Source: Pseudomonadota bacterium
GTDB taxonomy: Bacteria > Pseudomonadota > Gammaproteobacteria > Burkholderiales > Rhodocyclaceae
Reading direction: 5' to 3'
DNA: 64,000 nucleotides
NCBI GenBank assembly: GCA_018241725.1
Contig: JAFEDI010000128.1
Coordinates: 106,690-170,689, forward strand
A model generated the notes under the pieces. The model saw only the letters and a program-made list of their open reading frames with translations, ran no database searches and was not told the origin of the DNA. Position 1 is the stretch's first letter. Each line of letters begins with the position of its first letter. Positions 31,729 through 39,843 of this stretch are shown here, one piece after another. The position numbers were made by a program, and so were the translations under genes.

Positions 31729-33314
31729 GCGTAGTGTTGAGTAAGCATCTGCCACTGCTGGCTTCGGCTCCGGATGGCATCCAGAAGCTACGAGGATTGA
31801 TTCTGGAATTGGCGGTGCGCGGGAAGTTGCTGCCCCAGGACCCGAATGACGAGCCTGCGAGCGAATTGCTCAAGCAGATTGCCAAGGAGCGGGTACTGCA
31901 GGAGGCGAATGGGACAGGCAAGAAATCGAAGCCGACACCTCCTGTGAGCAAAGACGAGCAAGCGTTTGAGCTGCCAGATGGCTGGGCTTGGGTAAGGTTT
32001 GCTGACGTAACATCCTACATACAGAGGGGTAAGGGACCGGACTACGCCGACAAGTCGGATTATGTGGTTGTGTCTCAAAAATGCGTTCGGTGGTACGGAT
32101 TAGACCTGTCTCAGGCTCGCTGGATAACCCCTGAGTCGTTCTCAAAATACGACACGATTCGCCTACTCCGTGGCGGTGATGTACTCTGGAACTCCACCGG
32201 CACAGGCACCATTGGCCGTGCGGTCGTTGTGCCAAGCCTAGAGGCTGGGCAGGTATTGGTCGCGGATTCACACGTAACAGTGGTGCGCTCCGTCCTCATG
32301 TCGCCGATCTATCTTTGGCGATGGATTCAAAGTCCGTCTGTTCAGCGTGAAATTGAAGGCTCGGCGTCTGGCTCGACAAATCAAATCGAATTGGCAACCA
32401 GCACAGTTACAGCGCATCCTCTCCCCCTTCCGCCCCTCGCCGAACAACACCGCATCGTCGCCAAAGTCGATGAACTGATGGCCCTCTGCGACCGGCTAGA
32501 AGCGGAGCAAGCGGATGCGGCCAGCGCCCATGCCCGGCTCGTCGAAACCCTGCTCGGCACGCTCACCCAAAGCACCGACGCCGCTGACCTCGCTGCTAAC
32601 TGGCAACGCCTCGCTGAACACTTCGACACCCTGTTTGCCACGGAAGCCAGCATCGATGCGCTCAAGCAGACCGTGCTGCAACTGGCGGTGATGGGCAAGC
32701 TGGTGTTCTCTGGAACGGAACAACAGTGGCAAACCTTGCGACTCGACGCGATTTGTTCGGAAATCGTGGACTGCCCACATTCAACGCCAAAGTGGACACC
32801 GACCGGCAAAATATGTGTTCGAACAAGTCAATTCAGACCAGGAAGGCTGGACCTTTCGTCAAGTCGCTTCGTGAGTGAAGATACTTACGCTGAACGCATC
32901 GCTCGCCTTAGGCCAGAAGCAAATGACATTCTATATAGTCGTGAAGGCGGCATCCTGGGCGTGGCGTGCCGTCTCCCTCCCGGCGTCGAGCTCTGTCTTG
33001 GGCAACGAATGATGTTGCTGCGCCCTGGGAGAGAGGTTTCTCCCGCATTTCTCGAGTTAGTCCTCAACTCACCGGTCATTACAGCACTTGCTCGCGCTAA
33101 TACCACTGGCGGCGCGGCTCCTCGGGTCAACGTTGCTACGGTGAAGGCATATCCTATCCCCCTCCCCCCGATTGCCGAGCAACACCGTATCGTCGCCAAA
33201 GTCGATGAGCTCATGGGCCTCTGCGACCACCTGCAAGCCGATCTCGCCACCGCCCGCCAGCAACAAGCCAGGCTCGCCGACACGCTGATCGAGTACGCCC
33301 TGGAGGCCGCCTAA
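31725..33314 (+). CDS. hsdS: Type I specificity subunit
   Basis: 529 residues with two target-recognition domains (about 80-240 and 335-480). Each ends in the same linker LPPLAEQHRIVAKVDELM / LPPIAEQHRIVAKVDELM followed by a long helix, the usual internal repeat. Start is GTG at 31725, overlapping the hsdM stop, so coupling is expected. The DNA encoding the two linkers is nearly identical, which favours exchange of recognition domains. Confidence 0.95.
   Translation: MSVVLSKHLPLLASAPDGIQKLRGLILELAVRGKLLPQDPNDEPASELLKQIAKERVLQEANGTGKKSKPTPPVSKDEQAFELPDGWAWVRFADVTSYIQRGKGPDYADKSDYVVVSQKCVRWYGLDLSQARWITPESFSKYDTIRLLRGGDVLWNSTGTGTIGRAVVVPSLEAGQVLVADSHVTVVRSVLMSPIYLWRWIQSPSVQREIEGSASGSTNQIELATSTVTAHPLPLPPLAEQHRIVAKVDELMALCDRLEAEQADAASAHARLVETLLGTLTQSTDAADLAANWQRLAEHFDTLFATEASIDALKQTVLQLAVMGKLVFSGTEQQWQTLRLDAICSEIVDCPHSTPKWTPTGKICVRTSQFRPGRLDLSSSRFVSEDTYAERIARLRPEANDILYSREGGILGVACRLPPGVELCLGQRMMLLRPGREVSPAFLELVLNSPVITALARANTTGGAAPRVNVATVKAYPIPLPPIAEQHRIVAKVDELMGLCDHLQADLATARQQQARLADTLIEYALEAA
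32441..32492 (+). repeat. hsdS internal direct repeat, copy 1
   Basis: About 52 bases starting CGAACAACACCGCATCGTCG and covering the conserved linker; the copy at 33176-33227 differs at about five positions. Confidence 0.8.
33176..33227 (+). repeat. hsdS internal direct repeat, copy 2
   Basis: Starts CGAGCAACACCGTATCGTCG; partner of 32441-32492. Recombination between the two would delete the second recognition domain. Confidence 0.8.
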
Positions 33315-33315
33315 C

Positions 33316-34056
33316 GTGACCGCCCCCACCGTCGTCATCGAGGAAATCCTGCGGCGCTCGCAGCAGGGTGTCACCCGACCATTCGTCTGCCGGGGGGACG
33401 ACGGCGCTCTGTATTACGTAAAGGGCCGTGGGGCGGGACGCCGCAGCCAGATCTGCGAATGGGTTGCGGCCCAATTGGCGACCGCCTTCGGCCTCCCCAT
33501 CGCGGAATATGCCCTCGCCGCAGTGCCCGATGAACTCGTCGAGGCCCAGGTGTTTCCTGAGATCAACGACCTCGGCGGCGGGATTGTGTTTGCATCAAGA
33601 GAGCTGTCGCATCCTCAGGAACTGACTGTAACCACTCGGGAACTGGTTTCGCCTGACCTGGCGATGGACGTTCTGGTGTTCGACTGGTGGCTCCACAATG
33701 AAGACCGCCACATGACCGAGCTTGGGGGGAACCCCAACCTCCTGTGGGATATGCAGGAGGACGCCCTGGTGGTGATCGACCACAACCAGGCCTTCGACCG
33801 CGACTTCAGGGCCGAGGATTTTCTCGAGTCCCATGTGTTCGCCGGCTACTGGAACCGCATCTATGGTGACCACGTCGAACGGGAGCGCTATCAGACCAAG
33901 CTGGCGGCGCTTCTGCCCAGCCTGCCGGACATCCGTGCTAGCATCCCTGGCCCTTGGTGGTTTGTTGATGAAGGCGTGCCGGCCGACGTGACGTGGGATG
34001 AGATCGTCACCTGCCTTGAACGCTGCCGCCGAGAAGATTTCTGGAATACACCATGA
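33316..34056 (+). CDS. HipA-family kinase-like protein
   Basis: 246 residues, GTG start one base after hsdS. Matches the compact HipA_2 type: substrate-binding KGRG segment near 35, catalytic HNEDRH near 127-132 and metal-binding IDHNQAF near 154. No HipB-like repressor is adjacent, so it is not a classical hipBA toxin pair; instead it is paired with a DUF3037 protein by a four-base overlap, a partnership seen in other genomes. Being in the hsd operon suggests a guarding or regulatory role, which is inference. Confidence 0.78.
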   Translation: MTAPTVVIEEILRRSQQGVTRPFVCRGDDGALYYVKGRGAGRRSQICEWVAAQLATAFGLPIAEYALAAVPDELVEAQVFPEINDLGGGIVFASRELSHPQELTVTTRELVSPDLAMDVLVFDWWLHNEDRHMTELGGNPNLLWDMQEDALVVIDHNQAFDRDFRAEDFLESHVFAGYWNRIYGDHVERERYQTKLAALLPSLPDIRASIPGPWWFVDEGVPADVTWDEIVTCLERCRREDFWNTP

Positions 34057-34886
34057 AGAAGTTCGCCTGCCAATACGCCCTGCTGCGCTTTCGCCCGTTC
34101 GTGGAGACGGGCGAGTTTGCCAATGTGGGTATCGTCTTGATGGCGCCCGAGGCTCGCTTCTTCGGTTTTCGCCTGCTGACGCGTTACGCCCGTATCACTC
34201 GGTTCTTTCACCAACTCGACCGCCGGGTTTATCTGGAAGGTCGCGAGTTGTTCAAGGAAGAGCTCGACCGCTTTTCCGGCGAACTGCGCCGCTTGGCCCT
34301 GGATGGACGAAAGACCCAGCCCGATGTGCCCCTTGCGCGGAATCTGTTTGCCGAACTGGTCCGGCCCCGCGAGGCCATGCTGCAGTTTGCAGAGCAGCGC
34401 GTGGTGCTGGCAGAGAACCCCAAGGAAAAGCTCGGGCAGCTCTTCGATCACTACATCGAGCGTAATTTCGTTACGCGGGAGTACCAGGAGCGTCTGCTGG
34501 AGAACACCGTCCGCAAGCTGCTGTTCCGTGCCCACGTTGGTGCCAGGTATCAGCGGGAAAAGATCGGCACGCCCGACTTCACTGTGAATTTCCCTTTCGT
34601 GCTGATGGCAGATGGTCGCGCTCAGCGAGTCATCAAACCGCTACATCTGGCGCAAGGCGACACGACCAAGATCCTGACCCACGGCGGACAATGGGTGGAC
34701 AAAATCCGTCGCCTCCGTAAGCGCGACGCGCTCCCGGATGACGTTCTTTTCCCGGTTACAGCGCCGCAGGCAAACACCAAAGCCTACGAGGCCTTCACCG
34801 AAATCCGTGACGACCTGATCGGCGCGCAGGTACAGGTTGTACCCGCAAACGACGAAGACACGATATTGCAGTTTGCCGTGCGTTAA
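34053..34886 (+). CDS. DUF3037 protein, partner of the HipA-like kinase
   Basis: 277 residues. Opens YALLRFRPFVETGEFANVGIVLMAP, the DUF3037 signature, and ends with a basic helical part. The biochemical function of the family is unknown. ATG overlaps the kinase stop. Last gene of the six-gene operon; convergent with the next gene. Confidence 0.75.
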   Translation: MKKFACQYALLRFRPFVETGEFANVGIVLMAPEARFFGFRLLTRYARITRFFHQLDRRVYLEGRELFKEELDRFSGELRRLALDGRKTQPDVPLARNLFAELVRPREAMLQFAEQRVVLAENPKEKLGQLFDHYIERNFVTREYQERLLENTVRKLLFRAHVGARYQREKIGTPDFTVNFPFVLMADGRAQRVIKPLHLAQGDTTKILTHGGQWVDKIRRLRKRDALPDDVLFPVTAPQANTKAYEAFTEIRDDLIGAQVQVVPANDEDTILQFAVR

Positions 34887-34929
34887 GCGCGGCCCCCTCT
34901 ACTCATTCAGGCGTCAGCGAGACAATCGC

Positions 34930-35577
34930 TCATGGGGTGGGCAGGTCCGCGGCGTACATCAGCTGCAATGCGCCAACCTTGCTCACCAAATCCTGTCGCC
35001 CTGCCAGGATCGCCAACAACATAGCCGTCATCAGCATAAGACCGTTGGCGTTTCTCAATGCCCCCAGCACAAGCTGCGGCGGGTAGCCGGCAGCATGTCG
35101 CTGGAGTGCATGGATGCCGCCATGCACCAAGGAGTTGAGGGCGGCAGAGTTGTTGTCCTTGAAGGCCCGCAGGCTAGCCATGGCAGGCTCCGGGGCCTTC
35201 CCATCAAGTTCCTTTAGCATCGCCGCCATCATCGGGAGTTTGCTAGCCGCCGCTTCAGCATCTCGAGAAAGCGGCGTAGTCAGCTTTTCGATTGCCAGAT
35301 CAGTCGCTGCGTACAACAGCCAGACCGCTCGGGTAAGCGCCTCATGCTGGAGGCGGGTTAGGCTCAGTGCGGGAGTTGGAAAACCTTCCGCCAGGAGGCT
35401 TCGGATAGCACGTCCATGCTCCAACGCTACGCTGGCAGCAGACAGGCACACCAGAGAACGGGGAGTGCCGTCAAATGGGCGATAGTTCTCTGCTCCGATG
35501 GCGTCCATCAACGCGTTATCTAACTCGGCAGATCGCGCAAGGGCTTGAATAACGGGGTCTGACAATGAAGACGGCAT
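34930..35577 (-). CDS. Helical protein of unknown function
   Basis: 215 residues, almost entirely alpha-helical by composition, with LVCLSAASVALEHGRAIRSLL near 43 and the hydrophobic GLMLMTAMLLAILAG near 178. It resembles a family of uncharacterised HEPN-like or DUF6988-type proteins, but no catalytic motif can be pointed out. On its own strand between the restriction operon and the small-gene cassette. Confidence 0.65.
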   Translation of the reverse strand: MPSSLSDPVIQALARSAELDNALMDAIGAENYRPFDGTPRSLVCLSAASVALEHGRAIRSLLAEGFPTPALSLTRLQHEALTRAVWLLYAATDLAIEKLTTPLSRDAEAAASKLPMMAAMLKELDGKAPEPAMASLRAFKDNNSAALNSLVHGGIHALQRHAAGYPPQLVLGALRNANGLMLMTAMLLAILAGRQDLVSKVGALQLMYAADLPTP

Positions 35578-35704
35578 TCAGCTACCAACCGCTTAGGGCT
35601 ACTCGAAAACCCTATCGTACTTGATTGTCGTATGTTGCAGGTTCAGGCACGTGACCCGATCGAGTAAAAACATCCCATCGATGATTTCACACGCCGAGGT
35701 CACG

Positions 35705-36046
35705 ATGCCCCCCTCCCCCCTCCCGCCGCCGCCTCGCCCTGCGCTCAAGCCCAAGCCGGTCACCCCGCTGCCGCTCGGCTTCCTCACCCGCGCGGCGGCC
35801 CTGCCCGGTGGCCGCACGCTGGCCGTTGCCCTGGCCCTGTGCGTCCAGGCCGCCTCGACCGGCACGAACACCATCACCTTCAGCGCGTGGATGCGCGCCC
35901 GTTTCGCCATCTCCGATGACGCGGCGCTCGATGCGCTCAACCGCCTGTCGGCCGCCGGGCTGATCGAGGCCGATCGACGCCGTGGCCGCTATGCCGTGGT
36001 CACGCTTCTGATTCCGAACGAAGGTTTGCTCGGGGTTCCGGTCTGA
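35705..36046 (+). CDS. Small winged-helix-like protein
   Basis: 113 residues from ATG 35705. A proline-rich start (PPSPLPPPPRP) leads into a helix-turn-helix-type region: FSAWMRARFAISDDAALDALNRLSAAGLIEADRRRGRYAVV, which reads like recognition helix and wing (the RRGRYAVV strand pair). Probably a DNA-binding regulator of the cassette; no family assigned. A strong terminator follows. Confidence 0.6.
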   Translation: MPPSPLPPPPRPALKPKPVTPLPLGFLTRAAALPGGRTLAVALALCVQAASTGTNTITFSAWMRARFAISDDAALDALNRLSAAGLIEADRRRGRYAVVTLLIPNEGLLGVPV

Positions 36047-36070
36047 CATCGACTTGAGTGCGGCGCGCGA

Positions 36071-36114
36071 GAAGAAGGGATCGGTGCAGGTTTCCCTGCA
36101 CCGATCCCTTCTTC
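36071..36114 (+). terminator. Perfect 20-bp hairpin after the winged-helix gene
   Basis: GAAGAAGGGATCGGTGCAGG, loop TTTC, exact complement, ending in TTCTTCTTG. Located 25 bases after the stop of the upstream gene. The stem is unusually long for a terminator and purine-rich at its base. Confidence 0.75.
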
Positions 36115-36300
36115 TTGCATGCTCGTCGTAACCGGCGCTCTCCCGCACGCGACTCTTCGCGCCCAGGGTCGTAAATGCGGCCTCGTCAGGCCCGCAATAC
36201 GCTGTTCGCACCGGTTGCGGCAGCCCGCCTCAACTCGCCTCCCGTCAGAGCCCCCGGACTGATCGACATATCATTGCTGTGATCCAGCCGGATCTTCCCC
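36115..36300. other. Intergenic stretch, nothing recognised
   Basis: With the flanking hairpins this makes a 340-base gap between genes. No frame of coding character, RNA gene or promoter of good quality was seen apart from the hairpins at either end. Confidence 0.4.
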
Positions 36301-36334
36301 AGCCCCGCTCACCGCCCGGTGAGCGGGGCTTTTC
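36301..36334 (+). terminator. Terminator-like hairpin ahead of the RadC-like gene
   Basis: AGCCCCGCTCACC-GCCC-GGTGAGCGGGGCT followed by TTTCTCT; perfect 13-bp stem. It is 57 bases before the next start codon, the first of four such structures in this cassette. Confidence 0.85.
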
Positions 36335-36390
36335 TCTGTCCACGCCATCAATACCCCCTTCTGGGGGGATTGCGCTTCCGGAGGTCCACC

Positions 36391-37002
36391 ATGACCGATC
36401 CCTCGATGTCCATCCGTTCCCTACCGACCTCGACGCTGCTCGGGCTATTGGTCGGAGATACCGCTGCCGAGCCCCTGTCCCGGCGCCCGCTGGCAGACCT
36501 CTTCCAGCTCCATGCCCATCCCCTCCGCGTCCACGAGACGCCCGCTGACTATCGCTGCGTGCGCATCCTCGGTGCCGCCAAGGAGCTGCTGACCCGGGCC
36601 CTGACCGAATCCGTGCAGCTGGGCGACTGCCTCGACAGCCCGCAGAAGGTCCGCGATCTGCTGCGCCTGCGCTTTGCCGACCGGCCCCATGAGGTCTTCA
36701 GCGTGGTGCTGCTCGACAGCCAGCATCACGCCCTCGATGTGATCGAGCTCTTCCGTGGGACCTTGTCCCAGACCTCGGTCTATCCCCGCGAGGTGGTGAA
36801 GCTCTGTCTGGCGGCCAACGCGGCGGCGGTGATCCTCGTCCATAACCATCCGTCCGGCAGCCTCGAGCCGAGCCAGGCCGACATCGCGCTCACCGACGCC
36901 CTGAAGAAGGCCCTGGCCCTCGTGGACGTGCGCGTGCTCGATCACTTCATCGTCGCCGGCACCGCCTCGCCGCTGTCCTTCAGCGAACGGGGGCTCCTGT
37001 GA
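36391..37002 (+). CDS. RadC/MPN-domain protein (mobile-element type)
   Basis: 203 residues from ATG 36391, which follows GGAGGT. The JAMM/MPN metal motif is [14 protein letters not shown], with H151, H153 and the downstream Asp; an upstream Glu lies in [10 protein letters not shown]. Length and lack of the N-terminal helix-hairpin-helix mark it as the short RadC found on plasmids, phages and ICEs. Biochemical role unsettled in the family (putative metalloprotease or DNA-related). Confidence 0.88.
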   Translation: MTDPSMSIRSLPTSTLLGLLVGDTAAEPLSRRPLADLFQLHAHPLRVHETPADYRCVRILGAAKELLTRALTESVQLGDCLDSPQKVRDLLRLRFADRPHEVFSVVLLDSQHHALDVIELFRGTLSQTSVYPREVVKLCLAANAAAVILVHNHPSGSLEPSQADIALTDALKKALALVDVRVLDHFIVAGTASPLSFSERGLL

Positions 37003-37110
37003 TCCAGGCCATCCGGATTCCGCAGGTTGAGGCGGGCAGCCTCAACCGAACAGGCGATTGTGCCGCCCCTTCGCTGGGCGGCCGTCCTTCCCCTCGCTCC
37101 GGAGCCTGCC

Positions 37111-37524
37111 ATGTTCACATCCCGCACCCAACCATCCCCCATCCGTCCCCTGCCCCATGACGATCCCGTCAGTGCTTATCGCTCCGCCCTGCAATGGTCC
37201 CTCATGACGCTGGACGCGGTTGAGGAAGCCCTCCACTTCCCGGTGGCGTCCCTCGCCGTGGAGCTCGCCTGCGACGGCGACTATGCCCGCACCCTCATCG
37301 AGTCCTGCAAGCTGCTGCGGGTCGAGCGGGGCGTCGCCCACGCGCGGGAGCGCTGTGCCGTCCAGGTCCTCGATCATCTTCATGCCGCGCTACGGCAGAG
37401 CGGACGCTTGCCGAGCGATGACACGCTCCGCCTGCCGCTCGACGTCGCGCACCTGCCGGCGATCTACCGTTCGGGCCTGCCGCCCGCCGAGATCCTGGTG
37501 GATGTCATCCGGCTGCTGCGCTGA
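37111..37524 (+). CDS. Conserved mobile-element protein, unknown
   Basis: 137 residues from ATG 37111 (MFTSRTQPSPIRPLP). Helical, with two cysteines (LACDGDY, SCKLLR) and no motif I recognise. It lies in a run of small genes on one strand typical of integrative elements. Confidence 0.6.
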   Translation: MFTSRTQPSPIRPLPHDDPVSAYRSALQWSLMTLDAVEEALHFPVASLAVELACDGDYARTLIESCKLLRVERGVAHARERCAVQVLDHLHAALRQSGRLPSDDTLRLPLDVAHLPAIYRSGLPPAEILVDVIRLLR

Positions 37525-37561
37525 GCTCTCTCCTCGCTGTCCTCCCCTTCCTTTCCCCGTG

Positions 37562-37589
37562 CCCCGTCAAGCTGCCTGGCTTGACGGGG
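37562..37589 (+). terminator. Terminator-like hairpin between small genes
   Basis: CCCCGTCAAGC-TGCCTG-GCTTGACGGGG, perfect 11-bp stem, followed by TGTTGTCCTTGTCCTT. Sits 36 bases before the next start codon. Confidence 0.7.
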
Positions 37590-37624
37590 TGTTGTCCTTG
37601 TCCTTCTGCTGGAGAACCCATGAC

Positions 37625-37771
37625 ATGCTCTCGACTGTGCTTTCCCGTATTGCCCTGGCCGCTGTGCCGGGTGCCGGCCCGCTGCTGTCCGTGCTCGTGC
37701 CCATCGTGGCCGAGGCGGTGATCCACCACGTCACTCAACGCCAGGGCGACATCCACCGCTCGACCGACTGA
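37625..37771 (+). CDS. Small hydrophobic protein
   Basis: 48 residues from ATG 37625 with GGAGA nine bases upstream. One hydrophobic helix (LAAVPGAGPLLSVLVPIVAEAV) and a polar histidine-rich tail. A holin-like or structural role is possible; nothing shows it. The frame is continuous with an overlapping longer frame, but the ribosome-binding site supports this start. Confidence 0.5.
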   Translation: MLSTVLSRIALAAVPGAGPLLSVLVPIVAEAVIHHVTQRQGDIHRSTD

Positions 37772-37800
37772 TCCTTCCTTTCCTTCTCGTTCCTTCCTGA

Positions 37801-37835
37801 TCGCCCCGTGGCCCACCGGCCCCGGGGCGAACTTT
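37801..37835 (+). terminator. Terminator-like hairpin between small genes
   Basis: TCGCCCCG..CGGGGCGA outer stem followed by ACTTTTTATGGAG; the T-run overlaps the region of the next ribosome-binding site, 17 bases before the start codon. Confidence 0.65.
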
Positions 37836-37851
37836 TTATGGAGACTGACTC

Positions 37852-38439
37852 ATGGCTTCACGTCCCCCTGCCGTCGCCCCGACGGCCTATCACCGCCTGC
37901 TCGAATCCCGGGCGCCAACCCTTTCTGGCAGTTCCGCGATCCAGTACGCGCTGCTGACCGATCCCGAGCACGCCGAGGTCTTCCTGCTGATCACCGCCGC
38001 CGAAGGGGGCGGCAACTTCAACCGGGAGGTCGTCGGCATCGATGCGCTGGAGGCGGTCGTCGATGCGGCCCCCGCCGGCAAGCCCTTCGGCTCGAAGCAG
38101 CTCAAGGGCGGCTTCACGGGGCGCAGCAACAACAATGCGCCTTACGCCTGCGCGGCCCTGATCGCCCAGGGCCTGCTCGCCAAGTCGCCCGACGCAAAGT
38201 TCGGCCTGGTGAAGGCCGGCGATTGGGATGCCTGGCGGCTGGAGATGATGGCCCTGCCGGGCGAGCCTTTCCTCTTCCCGCCCCAGTCGGCGAACGCGCC
38301 GATCGTTCCCACCCCGGAGCCGAACAAGGCCAGGAAGAAGGATCGGCGCGGCGGCAATCGCTTCGTGCCGGTGGTTCCGGAGAACGAAGCCTCCACCGAA
38401 TCCCCGACTGAGGAGGTGCACGATGCAGATCCTGCGTAA
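37852..38439 (+). CDS. Uncharacterised mobile-element protein
   Basis: 195 residues, ATG after GGAGA. Globular first 130 residues (LLTDPEHAEVFLLITAAEGGGNF, GKPFGSKQLKGGFTGRSNNN) and a charged, disordered tail with KKDRRGGNR. The GGFTGRSNNN segment recalls small DNA-binding regulators, but I cannot assign a family. Overlaps the next gene by 17 bases. Confidence 0.6.
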   Translation: MASRPPAVAPTAYHRLLESRAPTLSGSSAIQYALLTDPEHAEVFLLITAAEGGGNFNREVVGIDALEAVVDAAPAGKPFGSKQLKGGFTGRSNNNAPYACAALIAQGLLAKSPDAKFGLVKAGDWDAWRLEMMALPGEPFLFPPQSANAPIVPTPEPNKARKKDRRGGNRFVPVVPENEASTESPTEEVHDADPA

Positions 38440-38827
38440 TCCGGCCGAGGTGGCAGCGCTCGACGCCGATGCGCTGCGTGCGCTGATCGAACGACGTCTC
38501 GACGAACGCGAACTGGGCGAGGACTTCGACGCCGAGCTGCACGGGCCCTACATCGTCATGGCGCCCGGCGATGCACTGGCGGTGGTGGAGGCGGCGGTCG
38601 GCATTCCGCTCCTCACCAATCCGGTCACGGGCGTCACCTACGGCGATCCGGCCTTCAGCCCGATCTTCGAGTACGCCGGCCGGCATGCCCGCTTTTACGA
38701 GCTGGTCTTCGTGCCGGGTGACGGCGATGCGGGCGTCACGCTCTTCGTGCCCCGCGATCCGGATGTCGAGCCGCGGCTGCTGGCGCTGTGTGCCGAGTAT
38801 GCGGTCACCGAGCCGGTGGTGGTCTAG
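38423..38827 (+). CDS. Uncharacterised mobile-element protein
   Basis: 134 residues, acidic, with an alpha/beta pattern (YIVMAPGDALAVVEAA, GVTLFVPRDPDVEPRLLALC). No known motif. Translationally coupled to the preceding gene by its 17-base overlap. Confidence 0.6.
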   Translation: MQILRNPAEVAALDADALRALIERRLDERELGEDFDAELHGPYIVMAPGDALAVVEAAVGIPLLTNPVTGVTYGDPAFSPIFEYAGRHARFYELVFVPGDGDAGVTLFVPRDPDVEPRLLALCAEYAVTEPVVV

Positions 38828-38884
38828 CCGCGGGGCGTCTCCGCCCCTAAGGACCGCCCCTCTTCTTTCGTCCCTTGACCTTTG

Positions 38885-38925
38885 ACGCCCGCTGCGAAGA
38901 CCGCATCGGGCGTTTTACTTTTTGG
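38885..38925 (+). terminator. Terminator-like hairpin between small genes
   Basis: ACGCCCG-x-TGCG-AAGAC-CGCA-x-CGGGCGT followed by TTTTACTTTTTGGAGA; the second T-run runs straight into the ribosome-binding site of the next gene. Confidence 0.75.
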
Positions 38926-38933
38926 AGACCCCT

Positions 38934-39221
38934 ATGATCCCGATTCCTCCCCTGCGCTTCAGTCCCGGCGAGATCGTCGCCACCCGCGGCGCGGACACCC
39001 TGCTGCGCGAGCAGAATCTCTCCCCCGTCAAACTGCTGGCCCGCCATCTGTCCTGCGACTGGGGCGAGGTGGACTCCGAGGATGCCCGTGCCAACGAGGC
39101 CGCGCTGCAGACCGGCGCGCGCCTGCTGTCTGTCTATACCGTCGCCGGGATCAAGCTCTACGTGATCACCGAGGCCGATCCGCGGGCCGTCACGACGATC
39201 CTCCTGGCCGATGAGTATTAG
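38934..39221 (+). CDS. Plasmid/ICE-type small protein
   Basis: 95 residues from ATG 38934 (MIPIPPLRFSPGEIVATRGA). It matches a recurrent small family on integrative elements (ATRGAxxLL, LLARHLSCDWGEVDSEDARAN, LLSVY, KLYVITEADPR), often misnamed in databases; function unknown. Here the protein follows that pattern throughout, so it is complete. Overlaps the next gene by 11 bases. Confidence 0.7.
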   Translation: MIPIPPLRFSPGEIVATRGADTLLREQNLSPVKLLARHLSCDWGEVDSEDARANEAALQTGARLLSVYTVAGIKLYVITEADPRAVTTILLADEY

Positions 39222-39600
39222 TCCCATGATTCCGTCGAACCATCCCATCCCCCGCGATGCCGGTGTCGCGCGTCTGGTCGCTCAGCTCGACGCCAACCGC
39301 TATGAGTGCTTCGCCGAGCGGGCCGGCATCCTGGAGTTCGAGGCGCGCCTGCCACGGGTCGAGGCCGAGCGGCAGGCGCTGATCCAGACTTTGGCGCGGT
39401 ATGGCTTTCCCAATGGGCCTTCGGTGTGGCTGTTGCAGGTCAGGATCGAGGGTGGAACCCACTGGGTGCTCACCGCCGATGAGATCGCGACCCGCCGGCA
39501 GCTCACAGGCCGCGGCGCCTGCGATGTAACGCGCGTCGATCTGGCCGACGTGCTGCATCGCCAGTTCGGCAATGGGGCCTGGCTCACCACCGGGCCGTAA
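39211..39600 (+). CDS. Uncharacterised mobile-element protein
   Basis: 129 residues. Compact alpha/beta pattern with LARYGFPNGPSVWLLQVRIEGGTHW. Not recognised. ATG overlaps the stop region of the preceding gene. Last small gene before the recombinase. Confidence 0.55.
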   Translation: MSISPMIPSNHPIPRDAGVARLVAQLDANRYECFAERAGILEFEARLPRVEAERQALIQTLARYGFPNGPSVWLLQVRIEGGTHWVLTADEIATRRQLTGRGACDVTRVDLADVLHRQFGNGAWLTTGP

Positions 39601-39843
39601 ACCTGTCCCGCCACGCCGCCGGAAACACCGGCAATCGACCGGCGCCTGCCGGCTTCCCCCGTCCCCAACGTTCCGCCTGCCCCATCGCGCCAGCCTCGCC
39701 AAGACCGGATCACGCCCAGGCGCGATCCGGGCCGACACGCGCCTCGGACTTAAGAGACTGAGTGCGTCGGGGCGTGCGCGGGTGGCAGGGGCAGGCGATC
39801 CGTTCTGCCATTTCTTTTTCGTTTTGATCGAGGAGAGTCCACG

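Noticed and set aside
33316-34056. Classical hipBA toxin-antitoxin system
   Set aside because: The kinase is of the compact type and no HipB-like DNA-binding gene is adjacent; the partner is a DUF3037 protein.
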